64,000 nucleotides of DNA, taken from assembly GCF_007827975.1 (NCBI RefSeq), contig NZ_VITT01000004.1. One strand, written 5' to 3'. Both the position numbers and the translations under genes were made by a program. The DNA comes from Nitrospirillum viridazoti (GTDB lineage: Bacteria; Pseudomonadota; Alphaproteobacteria; Azospirillales; Azospirillaceae). How positions within the stretch are numbered: the first letter of the stretch is position 1; every line of letters starts with the position of its first letter. The notes beneath the pieces were generated by a model. That model was not told where the DNA came from. It did no database searches and saw only the letters and a list, made by a program, of their open reading frames with translations. Positions 10,201 through 16,104 of this stretch are shown here, one piece after another.

Positions 10201-11237
10201 GTGGTGCTGAGGCCGGCGAGCTGGGCGGTGGACAGCTGCAGAATCTGCGTGGCGGACAGCTCCCGCACATCGGCGGAGGTCAGGCCGTTCAGCTGGTCCG
10301 TGGTCAGGGCCTGGACTTGGGCCTGGCTCAGCCGGGCGACTTGGGCGCTGTTCAGCGCCGACAGGTTGGCGACGCTCAGGCCGGCAATCTGTTCCGTCGT
10401 CAGGTTGGCGATCTGCGCCGTGGTCAGGGCGCGGAAATCATCGGTGCTGAGCGCGTTCAGCTGGGCGGTGTCCAGCACCCGCATCTGCGTGGCACTCAGG
10501 CTGGCCAACTGCTGGGTGGTCAGGCCGGCCATCTGGCTGGTGGTGAAGACGTTTACCTGGGCCGCGGTCAGGCCCAGCATCTGTCCGGCGCTGAGGGCCG
10601 AGAGGTTGCGGGTGCTGAGCGCCACCACCTGGTCGGTGCTGAGGGCCGCCAACTGTATGCCGGAAAATTCCCGCATGTCCGCGGTTGTCAGGGCGTTCAG
10701 CTGATCGGTGGTCAGCGCCCGGACCTGGGCGGTGGTCAACAGCGCCACCTGGCTGCTGCTGAGCGCCGACAGGTTGGCTGTGCTGAGGCCCGAAATCTGG
10801 TCGGCCGTCAACCCCGGCACCTGCGCCGTGCTGATGGCCTGGATCTGGCTGGTGGACAGGGCGTTCAGCTGGCCGGTGGTCAGGTAGCCCACCTGGGCGC
10901 GGCTGAAATCGCGGATGGCGGTGGTGGACAGGCCAGACAGCTGGCTGACGGTGATCGCCTCCACCTGGCTGGAGGTCAGGGCTTGCACCTGGTTGGACTT
11001 CAGCGCTTCGAGATCGGCGGGGCTGAAGGCGGCGATATCCTCATCGCTGAACGCCTGCAGCTGCTGGGCGCTGAACACCATCTGGCTGGCCGTGAAGGCC
11101 GTGACCTGGGTGGAGGAAAGAACAGCGATCTGGGCGGTGGTAAGGGCCGCGACGTCCTGAGTGGTCAGGGCCTGAATAGCCGCTGTCGAATAAGCCGCGA
11201 TCTGCGATGGCGGTACAGTACCGATAGACGAAACCAT
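1275..11237 (-). CDS. Giant octapeptide-repeat protein (about 3,320 aa)
   Basis: Uninterrupted frame of about 3,320 codons. Nearly the whole protein repeats the octad [ST][ST]x-[QDN]-[VIL]-x-x-[LF], for example TTAQVRAL. Octads are grouped by sevens into a 56-residue unit with position-specific signatures: 1 SDQLNAL, 2 TADIREF, 3 SAQLxAL, 4 TTDQLxxL, 5 SDNLSAL (Gln missing), 6 SxQVxxL, 7 xAQVQAL. At DNA level this gives spacings of exactly 168 bp. Cys is not seen; Trp occurs only near the C-terminus (NAWMNSILG). No signal peptide, membrane segment or RTX motif is visible. The (S/T)xx(Q/D) pattern resembles a helix N-cap box, so a solenoid of short helices is possible; a beta-solenoid is an alternative. 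A GTG at 11240 precedes ATG 11237; GGAG with 6-nt spacing favours the ATG. Function unknown; a surface or structural role is only a guess. Confidence 0.85.
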   Translation of the reverse strand: MVSSIGTVPPSQIAAYSTAAIQALTTQDVAALTTAQIAVLSSTQVTAFTASQMVFSAQQLQAFSDEDIAAFSPADLEALKSNQVQALTSSQVEAITVSQLSGLSTTAIRDFSRAQVGYLTTGQLNALSTSQIQAISTAQVPGLTADQISGLSTANLSALSSSQVALLTTAQVRALTTDQLNALTTADMREFSGIQLAALSTDQVVALSTRNLSALSAGQMLGLTAAQVNVFTTSQMAGLTTQQLASLSATQMRVLDTAQLNALSTDDFRALTTAQIANLTTEQIAGLSVANLSALNSAQVARLSQAQVQALTTDQLNGLTSADVRELSATQILQLSTAQLAGLSTTGVAALTTNQTLLMSAAQIRALSTAQLNALATADVRLFSALQLAALTTDQMGALATTSLAALSATQVTQLTTAQVGALSSSQVQVFSSAQLAALSTGQIRALGADGLAALDSSQVSRLSSAQIRALSTDQLNSLSTADIRALTSGQLTALTTVQLANLETDSLAALSTSQVTQLAAAQVKGLTSDQLNALGTADIRALTTAQIAGLTTDQVGNLTTANVAALSSLQVAQLTSAQIKALTTEQLGALPSADVRAFTSGQLRALTTDQLSALSGSAISGFTTTQLNGFTSDQLSALTTDQMAGLTTLQVAGFGSAQVRGLTSDQLNAFTTADIAALTTAQLSALSTDQLSNLTTLNVAALTSVQVSRLTTAQLKALSSDQINAFDTADARALTSTQVKALTTDQVAGLSTTNLSALTSAQIASLTADQVGALSTSQVANLATSQVTGLSSLQLKALNSDQINALSTGDVRVLATALTAALTTDQVAGLNTDSLAALSTAQVAALSSGQIRALSSDQLNALSTADIRALSTAQIGVLTTDQLSTLSTATLSALSSTQINRLSAAQLQSLGSDQLNALNSADLREFTSAQIGQLTTDQLSGLTTASLSALSSTQMLGLTTAQVTALTTDQVAGLATSQVAGLTTAQVQALNSDQLNALSAADIRALTTTQVGVLSTLQLTNLGTDALNALSTAQVTRLTSTQLRALSSDQLAALSTTDVRAMGSQQLAALTTDQLSTLSTANLSALSSTQVIGLSSAQLRSLTSDQLNALSTADIREFTSAQIAQLTTDQVSALASDNLAALSTSQVAGLSSAQLRSLTSDQLNALGSADIREFSSAQLATLTTDQISTLGTATVAALSTTQLAGLGTAQVGSLTTDQVGALTTLQVSKLNTAQFRALSSDQLNALNSADVRILTTAQVGALTSDQLLSFSSDTIAALSTAQVASLSAGILNALTSDQLNALTTADIRALTTAQVAALSTSQLSTLSTDNTAALTTAQVAKLSTTQVGALTSDQLNALSTADVRTLSSAQLRALGTDQIAALNSTNLSALGSAQVTGLSSTQLRSLTSDQLNTLTTADIREFSSAQVAQLTTDQVSALTTANLSALTTQQLAGLGTDQLVTLTTDQVVGLTTQQVAGLGTGQVRALTTDQLGAFTTADVRALTTAQLAVLSSTQFAALGTAAATVLTTAQVAQLTTAQVRALTSDQLNALSTADIRALTTAQVAVLTTDQLSTLISTNLSALSSTQVGKLSSAQVQSLTSDQLNSLTTADIREFTSAQLGALTSDQVSNLSSTNLSALASNQVVGFTSTQVQALTTDQLNTLTTADIREFSSAQVGTLTTDQLAGLSTGVVTALSTTQLAGLTTAQLGAVTSDQVAVLSTLQVANLATAQVQALTSDQLGALNSADVRALTSGQLAALSTDQIITLGTGTVAALSTLQVTRLSTGQVQALTSDQLNALSTADVRALTSAQVAALTTEQLSTLGSDNLSALGSAQINKLSSSQIQALGSDQLNALTTADIREFTSAQLSALTTDQLSNLSSDNLSALASNQVVGFTSAQVRVLTTDQLGALTSADMREFTSTQVQALTTEQIAGLSTAAVSALTTTELGGLTSAQLAALTTDQVAGLTTLQVSKLSTDQIQALNSDQLNALTPTDVRALTTAQLLALTTRQVSALGSDTVAALSTLQVGKLSTDQVQALNSDQLNALSTADVRALTSTQVAVLTTDQLSTLSSTNLSALGSVQVNKLSSAQVQALTTDQLDALTTADIREFTSAQLSAFTTDQLSNLTSDNLGALASNQIVGLTSTQLQAISSDQLNTLSTADMREFTSAQVSALTTDQLAGLSTTNFAALSTLQLGGLTSGQAAALTTDQVAALNTLQVSKLSTGQVQALNSDQLGALSTADIRALGTAQLAALTTAQVSALGSDTVAALSSAQISRLGTDQVAALTSDQLNALGSIDVRALTTAQVGALGTGQLSTLTAATLSALTSAQIGKLSTDQVGALTSDQLNGLTTADIREFTSAQLSALTTDQLSNLTTGNFAALTTTQLAGLTGAQITALTTDQTSALNTLQVAKLSTAQTQALTTDQLNTLSSADVQALTTAQLAALTTDQLSHLGTGAVSALSSAQVSKLSTDQLQILSSDQLNALTTLDVRALTTAQVAALSTAQLSALASDTLSALSSAQVTRLSSDQLRALTSDQLNTLTTADMREFTSAQVATLTTGQLNALTTGNFAALTTTQLGGLTSAQVAALTTDQTGALSTLQVAKLTTTQVQALTSDQLNTLNSADVRALTTAQLGALSTAQLSSLGSDTVAALTTQQVAKLTTDQVRVLNTDQLNALNTADIRALTTAQLQALSTGQLSSLNTDGTAALTSAQVAKLTTDQVGALTTDQLNALNTADIRALTTAQVAALTTAQLAVLSTDNAGALTSAQVSKLGTDQVRALTSDQLNALSTIDVRTLTTTQVAALTTAQLSTLGTTNLAALSTAQLGVLTTDEVQVLTTDQLPGLTTQQVAGLSTAQLQALGSDQLNALTTTEVRALNSLQVAALSTAQVSTLSTDTVAALTTAQVIRLTTDQVRALTTDQLNALNTLDVRSLTTAQITVLSTAQLSALNSDSVAALTTAQVAQLTTAHVGALTTGQLNALTTADVRALSTAQLNSLSTDQVLALDTLHVAALTSAQVSQLGTGQIHVLTSDQLVALPTADIRSLTSAQIGALTTDQLANLGTANLAAFTTSQLAGLTSDQLNALTTDQLGALTTAQVTGLSTTQIQTLTTAQLNALATADVRVLTTAQVTALTTDQLLALNSDSVAALSSTQVSKLTTDQVQVLHSDQLNALPSADLRALTTAQIRVLSTAQLDGLTTDQVQRLSTTQVAALATSQVAGLTTDNLSALTSDQVQRLSTAQLQALTTSQVHALTTDDVRELSTSQVAALTTAQAHALTTDQLSTMGQRLALAVTGAQVAAFSSDQVNAWMNSILGTPS
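2293..3204 (-). repeat. Example stretch of 168-bp and 240-bp tandem units in the giant gene
   Basis: The DNA for the first octad of each unit (plus-strand text gcgttcarctgg) begins at 2293, 2461, 2629, 2869 and 3037. The intervals are 168, 168, 240 and 168 bp, that is 7, 7, 10 and 7 octads of 24 bp. The copies are clearly related but not identical, so the array is not a very recent amplification. The same rhythm continues through most of the gene and becomes less regular near both ends. Confidence 0.85.
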
Positions 11238-11240
11238 CAC

Positions 11241-11799
11241 CCTCTCCGATCACATCTCTTTGAGATGCTTCACACTCGGCACCACCACGCCCCTTCTGGG
11301 CGCACCCACAGCCACGTGGGTCTTCAACCCCCCGCCACCCCCCTTATGGAAACAGCGGAAGTACTTTATGTCCCAGGACGGCCGCCCCGTTCTGAAGCCG
11401 CCGACACCCAGGGGTGCGCGAGTATTGATCCGACGCCGACTTACCCAACCTGGATATACGGAACCACTTTAATTTGGATAAAACTTAACCTCAAGGCTAG
11501 TTTCGTAGACAACCCGGAAGAACAGGATGGGCCGCCACTTGGCTGTGCTGGCCGCCCTCCGGCGCGGGCGGCCGATTCACGGCAGGTTAATGTGTCACGG
11601 CTTTTGAGACGCCGATGTAATAGCAGGTCGTTGATTGCCGATTGATTTCGGGGGACTCGCGGCCGGTTCGGGCGGGACGCGCCGAGAGGGGAACTCAGCG
11701 AAAGCGTAACCCGCCAACGGTTGAAGAACGGCGGCGCGTCGGATATTCCATCAAAAATAAGCATCGCATGGATGTACATCTACTGAGGGGGTCTGATAG
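11241..11799. other. Divergent intergenic region, 559 bp
   Basis: This lies between the start of the giant repeat gene (leftward) and a chemoreceptor (rightward) and must hold both promoters. A small inverted repeat (catctc, 3-nt loop, gagatg) sits at 11253-11267, some 16 bp upstream of the giant gene start. The stretch around 11465-11500 is AT-richer than its surroundings and is a reasonable place for promoters. No convincing -35/-10 pair, gene or RNA was found. Confidence 0.4.
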
Positions 11800-13797
11800 A
11801 TGCGCTGGTTCAATGACCGGACGATCAATCAGCGGCTTTGGGTCCTGGTGGGCGTCGCCGTGTTGGCGGCGCTGGTTTACATTGGCATCGGCGTGGCCCA
11901 GCAGCGCGCCCAGCTGTATGAGGATCGCCGCGCCATGGCGCGGGACGCGGTGGGGGCCGCGCAGACCATCGTCGAAGCCTACATCCAGAAGGAAAAGCAG
12001 GGGGCCATGCCCAAGGCGGACGCCCAGGCGGCGGCGCTGGCGGCCTTGAAGGCGGTGCGGTTCGCGGGCGAATACGTCTTCGTGAACGACACCAGGGGGG
12101 TGCTGGTCATGCATCCGACCCAGCCCGATCTGGACGGCAAGGACATGACCGGCTTCAAGGACCCCGCCGGCACTTACATGTTCCGTGACTTCCTGGCCAT
12201 GGCGACAGGGCCGCAGGGGCAGGGCTTCGTGCCCTACAAATGGCCCCGCCCCGGCCAGACGGAACCGGTGGACAAGCTGTCCTACGTCACGCTGGTGCCC
12301 GCCTGGGGCTGGGTCCTGGGCTCAGGCGTCTACCTGGACGACGTGCAGGCGCAAGGCCGCGCGCTGGTGGTGGCCGGCGTGGTCGAAGGCGTCATCGCCC
12401 TGCTGCTGGTGGGCTCGCTATCCTTCGTCATCGCCCGCAGCCTGTCGCGCAGCCTGGGCGAACTGACGGGCGACATGCGCCGGCTGGCCCAGGGCGACCT
12501 GACCGTCACCATCACGGGTACCGAGGCGCCCAACGAGCTGGGCGAGATGGCGCGTGCGCTGCAGGTGTTCCGCGACAACGCCCTGGCCAACCGCCGGCTT
12601 GAAGAAGAGCAGGAGGCCGCGCGCGAGGCGCAGCAGCGCCGGCATGACGCGCTGGAGGTCCTGGTGCGCGACTTCAAGGCCATGGTGGCGGGCAAGCTGC
12701 GCTCGGTCGCCGCCGCCGCGACGGAGCTGGAGGCGACCTCCGGCGGCCTGCGCGAACAGGCGGAAATCACCAGCGGCCTGGCGGTGACGGTGGCCACGGG
12801 CGCCACCGCCGCCAACCAGAACGCCCAGACCGTGGCCGCCGCTACGGAAGAACTGACGGTGTCCAGCTCGGAAATCGGCCGCCAGGTGGAATTCACCGCC
12901 ACCACCACCGCCCGCGCGGTGGAGGAGGCACGCAAGGCCAGCACCGTGATGGCGGAGCTCTCGGACGTCGCGGCCGGCGTGCAGACGGTGGTGCAGCTGA
13001 TCAACGATATCGCCGGGCAGACCAACCTGCTGGCCCTGAACGCCACCATTGAGGCGGCGCGGGCGGGTGAGGCCGGCAAGGGCTTCGCCGTGGTGGCGCA
13101 TGAGGTCAAGTCGCTGGCGGGCCAGACGGCCAAGGCGACGGAGGACATCGCCAACCGAGCCGCCGCGGTGCAGACGGCCGCGGCCGACGCCGTGTCCATC
13201 ATCACCTACATCACCGACGTCATCGAGCAGATGGGCGGCAACTCCGCCACCATCGCCTCGGCCGTCACCGAGCAGGGGGCGGCCACCACCGAGATCAGCC
13301 GCAACGTGCAGGAGGCGGCGGCCCGCACGGCAGAGGTGGCGGGCAACATGAACACGGTGGAGGAAAGCGCCCAGTTCACGCTGAGCGCCTCCAGCCAGCT
13401 GCACGCCGCGGCGGGCGAGTTGTCCAGCCAGGCGGAACAGCTGCAGATGGAGGTGGAGGAGTTCCTGGGCGCCATGGAGCGGGCGGGCGATCGCCGCCAG
13501 TTCGAGCGCGTCCCGGCGGACCTGCCCATCACCGTGCAATGCATGGCCACGGGCAAGCCGGGCCCCATCTACCCGGGCCGCACCATCGACCTGTCGGCCG
13601 CCGGCCTGGCGGCCCGCATCGGCCAGATGGCCAACCAGCCGGGCGACGACCTGCTGGTGGGTGGCCTGGGCGACCACGCCATTCCCGGCCGTGTCGCCAG
13701 CATCGTGGACGGCGTCGTGCGCATCCAGTTCCGCATGAACGAGGACAGCATGACCATGATGCAGCAAGCCTTGAAGAAGGCCGGCGTGACGCTTTGA
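11800..13797 (+). CDS. Methyl-accepting chemotaxis protein with Cache sensor and C-terminal PilZ domain
   Basis: A 665-aa receptor. An N-terminal membrane helix (about 10-30) is followed by a periplasmic single-Cache domain with motifs such as GEYVFVNDTRGVLVMHP and WGWVLGSGVYLDDV, a second membrane helix (about 188-210), HAMP, and a long cytoplasmic coiled coil with the conserved hairpin tip IAGQTNLLALNATIEAARAG. The last 100 residues form a PilZ domain with both c-di-GMP signatures: RRQFER and the DLSAAG form of DxSxxG. In Azospirillum the Tlp1 receptor has this arrangement and ties c-di-GMP to aerotaxis. A GAGGGGG ribosome site precedes the ATG. The ligand is unknown. No che genes are nearby, so it probably signals to a distant pathway. 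Confidence 0.93.
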   Translation: MRWFNDRTINQRLWVLVGVAVLAALVYIGIGVAQQRAQLYEDRRAMARDAVGAAQTIVEAYIQKEKQGAMPKADAQAAALAALKAVRFAGEYVFVNDTRGVLVMHPTQPDLDGKDMTGFKDPAGTYMFRDFLAMATGPQGQGFVPYKWPRPGQTEPVDKLSYVTLVPAWGWVLGSGVYLDDVQAQGRALVVAGVVEGVIALLLVGSLSFVIARSLSRSLGELTGDMRRLAQGDLTVTITGTEAPNELGEMARALQVFRDNALANRRLEEEQEAAREAQQRRHDALEVLVRDFKAMVAGKLRSVAAAATELEATSGGLREQAEITSGLAVTVATGATAANQNAQTVAAATEELTVSSSEIGRQVEFTATTTARAVEEARKASTVMAELSDVAAGVQTVVQLINDIAGQTNLLALNATIEAARAGEAGKGFAVVAHEVKSLAGQTAKATEDIANRAAAVQTAAADAVSIITYITDVIEQMGGNSATIASAVTEQGAATTEISRNVQEAAARTAEVAGNMNTVEESAQFTLSASSQLHAAAGELSSQAEQLQMEVEEFLGAMERAGDRRQFERVPADLPITVQCMATGKPGPIYPGRTIDLSAAGLAARIGQMANQPGDDLLVGGLGDHAIPGRVASIVDGVVRIQFRMNEDSMTMMQQALKKAGVTL

Positions 13798-13828
13798 CGA
13801 CGCTTTGACGGCGCGGGGCGGACAATAA

Positions 13829-13865
13829 CGCATGGCTGAGGGGACGAGGTGCCCTTAGCCATGCG
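13829..13865. repeat. Long hairpin upstream of argC
   Basis: Arms 13829-13837 and 13857-13865 are exact reverse complements, and the pairing continues inward (aggg with ccct, plus one G-T pair) to about 14 bp. It lies between the chemoreceptor stop and the argC ribosome site. No T-run follows it, so a structured leader or weak 3' end is as likely as a terminator. Confidence 0.45.
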
Positions 13866-13953
13866 TCCCCCTTGGTTGCAGTATCGGGCGCGATTGATTA
13901 TGTGGCCTTACAGTCCCCATTCGCGCCCGCCCCTTTTTAGGAGATCACATCCC

Positions 13954-15012
13954 ATGTCCACCGCCCTGCGCGTCGCCATCCTCGGTGCCTCCGGCTACAC
14001 CGGCGCCGAACTGGTCCGCCTGCTGGTCCGTCATCCCGACGTCCGCCTGGTGGCCCTGACGGCGGAGCGACAGGCCGGCAAGCCCTTGGCCGAGGTCTTC
14101 CCGCACCTGGGTGGCCCCTTGGCGATTGGGTATGACCTGCCGGACTTGGTGAAGATCGACCAGGTGGACTGGGATGGCGTTGATTTCGTCTTCTGCGCCC
14201 TGCCGCACGGCACCACGCAGGACGTCATCGCCAGCCTGCCGCCGCGCCTGAAGGTGGTGGACCTGTCGGCCGACTTCCGCCTGCACGATGTCGAGACCTA
14301 CGCCACCTGGTACGGCCATGCCCACAAGGCGCCGGACCTGCAGGCCGAGGCCGTGTACGGCCTGGTGGAAGACAACCGCGCGGCGGTGAAGGCCGCCCGC
14401 CTGGTGGCCAACCCTGGCTGCTACCCGACGGCGTCGCAACTGCCGCTGCTGCCGCTGCTGCGCCAGGGACTGATCCTGGCCGACGACATCATCATCGATG
14501 CCAAGTCGGGCGTATCCGGTGCCGGCCGCGACGCCAAGCAGGCCAACCTGTATGGCGAGGTGGCGGAAGGCGTGCACGCCTATGGCGTCGCGGGCCATCG
14601 CCACGCGCCGGAGATCGAGCAGGGCGTCAGTGAGGCCGCCGGCAAGCCGGTGGTGCTGAACTTCACGCCCCACCTGATGCCCATGAGCCGCGGCATCCAT
14701 GCCAGCATCTATGTGAAGCTGGCGCCGGGCAAGACGGCCGACGACCTGCGCACCGCCCTGGTGGACGCCTACAAGGGCGAGACCTTCGTGCGCGTGCTGC
14801 CCGCTGGCGTGGCGCCGCAGACCCGCCATGTGAAGGGCAGCAACCACTGCCTGATCGGCGTCTTCCCCGACCGCGTGCCGGGCCGCGCCATCCTGCTGTC
14901 GGTCATCGACAATCTGGTGAAGGGCGCCTCGGGCCAGGCCATCCAGAACATGAACCTGATGATGGGCTATCCCGAGGATCGCGGCCTGGAACAGGCGCCG
15001 CTATTCCCGTGA
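13954..15012 (+). CDS. argC: N-acetyl-gamma-glutamyl-phosphate reductase
   Basis: A 352-aa enzyme of arginine synthesis that reduces N-acetylglutamyl phosphate to the semialdehyde with NADPH in the cytoplasm. The N-terminal Rossmann motif GASGYTGAELVRLL and the active-site motif NPGCYPT (catalytic Cys) are intact, as is a substrate-site stretch around GVSGAGRDAK. The start at 13954 is chosen because AGGAG at 13939-13943 precedes it; the frame is open upstream to 13849 but that part overlaps a hairpin and has no protein-like sequence. Length matches the family. A strong terminator follows. Confidence 0.96.
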   Translation: MSTALRVAILGASGYTGAELVRLLVRHPDVRLVALTAERQAGKPLAEVFPHLGGPLAIGYDLPDLVKIDQVDWDGVDFVFCALPHGTTQDVIASLPPRLKVVDLSADFRLHDVETYATWYGHAHKAPDLQAEAVYGLVEDNRAAVKAARLVANPGCYPTASQLPLLPLLRQGLILADDIIIDAKSGVSGAGRDAKQANLYGEVAEGVHAYGVAGHRHAPEIEQGVSEAAGKPVVLNFTPHLMPMSRGIHASIYVKLAPGKTADDLRTALVDAYKGETFVRVLPAGVAPQTRHVKGSNHCLIGVFPDRVPGRAILLSVIDNLVKGASGQAIQNMNLMMGYPEDRGLEQAPLFP

Positions 15013-15062
15013 TCGGGTTCCCGTGACTGGGTTCCCGTGATCGGGAAACCGCCTTATGTATG

Positions 15063-15094
15063 GGGCCCGGGTATTAAACGCCCGGGCCCTTTTT
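15063..15094 (+). terminator. Rho-independent terminator after argC
   Basis: A 9-bp GC stem (15063-15071 with 15081-15089), a 9-nt loop and a run of five T. It ends the argC transcript, so the next gene needs its own promoter or read-through. Just before it, the motif tcccgtga(t/c) is repeated three times between 15006 and 15046. Confidence 0.9.
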
Positions 15095-15116
15095 CATTCT
15101 GCGTGCGGAGACGACC

Positions 15117-15668
15117 ATGACCAATGTCAGTGAGGCCCTCACGACCGTGCGGCCCACGGTGCTGCCCTACAAGGGGGTGCTGCCCCGCATCCACGCCAGC
15201 GCCTTCCTGGCCAATGCCATCGTCATCGGCGACGTGGAGATCGGGGAGGAGTCCAGCCTCTGGTACAACGTGGTCGTGCGCGGTGACGTGAACCAGATCC
15301 GCATCGGCCGCCGCACCAACATCCAGGACGGCACCACCGTGCACTGCACGCATGAGCGCTACACCACGGTCATCGGCGACAATGTGACGATCGGGCACAT
15401 GGCGCTGCTGCACGGCTGCGTCATCGAGGATGGCGCCTTCATCGGCATGAAGGCCTGCGTCATGGATGGTGCCGTGGTGGAAGGCGGTGCCATGGTCGCC
15501 GCCGGCGCCCTGGTGACCCCGGGCAAGCGGGTCAGGGCGGGGGAACTTTGGGGCGGCAGCCCGGCGCGCCTGCTGCGCCCCCTGACGGAGCAGGACAAGG
15601 CCACGCTGCCCCTGACCGCGCCGCACTACGTCCGTCTCTCGCGGCAGTACCTCGACGAGATAGGGTGA
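15117..15668 (+). CDS. Gamma-class carbonic anhydrase family protein (left-handed beta-helix)
   Basis: 183 aa with hexapeptide-repeat sequence through its middle (IVIGDVEIGEESSLWYNVVV, RIGRRTNIQDGTTVHCTH, TVIGDNVTIGHMALLHGC), giving a trimeric left-handed beta-helix. Histidines in TVHCTH, TIGHM and LLHGC match the metal ligands of the gamma carbonic anhydrase/YrdA/PaaY group. Many members show weak or no carbonic anhydrase activity, so the reaction is not certain. A GGAG lies a few bases before the ATG; the 5' leader is short because the argC terminator is only about 20 bp upstream. Confidence 0.9.
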   Translation: MTNVSEALTTVRPTVLPYKGVLPRIHASAFLANAIVIGDVEIGEESSLWYNVVVRGDVNQIRIGRRTNIQDGTTVHCTHERYTTVIGDNVTIGHMALLHGCVIEDGAFIGMKACVMDGAVVEGGAMVAAGALVTPGKRVRAGELWGGSPARLLRPLTEQDKATLPLTAPHYVRLSRQYLDEIG

Positions 15669-15829
15669 GCCGGGACGGGTTGCCGGACGGGCTGATTTGA
15701 GTCATGGTCAGCCGGGTCGCGCGTAGCATAATGGGAGGCGCGCTGACCATTTCGTGTGGGGACGCGGCATCGATAAGCCGTCTGGGCGTCCCCCGCGCAT
15801 CACTCACGTGACCTGGTGGAGGGCTCTCC

Positions 15830-16054
15830 ATGACCAAGCCGTCACTGCGAACCGATCATACCAAATACCGTTTTCGTGCCACCGCCGCTCGGCAGGGGCG
15901 CCTGCTGGCCAAGTTGCGGCACCCCCACCGCCTGTCAGCCATGGAGGTGAGCGAACAGGCTTTCCGCGCCGCCGGTGCGCTGGCGTTGGCGGAGGCCGTG
16001 TTCGGCGACCGTGGCAAGGCGCTGGCCTGGCTGCGCACTGCCGGCTCTCCATGA
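15830..16054 (+). CDS. Small protein resembling part of an Xre/MbcA/ParS antitoxin C-terminal domain
   Basis: 74 aa with GGAGGG ahead of the ATG. The first 35 residues are basic. The segment ALAEAVFGDRGKALAWLRT resembles the start of the DUF2384 toxin-binding domain of Xre/MbcA/ParS antitoxins (vFGd..kA..WLr), but the protein stops where that domain would go on. No helix-turn-helix and no RES-type toxin gene is adjacent. It may be a remnant, a short stand-alone protein or a chance resemblance. Confidence 0.5.
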   Translation: MTKPSLRTDHTKYRFRATAARQGRLLAKLRHPHRLSAMEVSEQAFRAAGALALAEAVFGDRGKALAWLRTAGSP

Positions 16055-16104
16055 CAGGCGCCGCCGGATAAGCCAGCCAGCCGGAGGCCGCTGGTCGCAT
16101 CAGG

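Noticed and set aside
1516..11160. Many long open frames on the plus strand across the giant gene (up to several hundred codons)
   Set aside because: They are antisense shadows: the repeated codons on the minus strand lack stop-generating triplets in other frames, and the translations are Trp/Ser/Val or Gly/Gln/Arg runs without protein character.
1275..11237. The periodic DNA might be a CRISPR array or a satellite repeat
   Set aside because: Units are 24 and 168 bp, read through in one frame without stops, vary mainly at codon level, and have no spacer/repeat alternation or cas genes.
12418..13833. A 471-codon minus-strand frame opposite the first chemoreceptor
   Set aside because: The MCP and PilZ signatures fix the plus strand as coding.
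13849..13953. N-terminal extension of argC
   Set aside because: It begins inside a hairpin, has no family resemblance, and AGGAG correctly precedes ATG 13954.
15830..16054. Complete toxin-antitoxin locus
   Set aside because: Only a partial domain resemblance and no toxin gene on either side.
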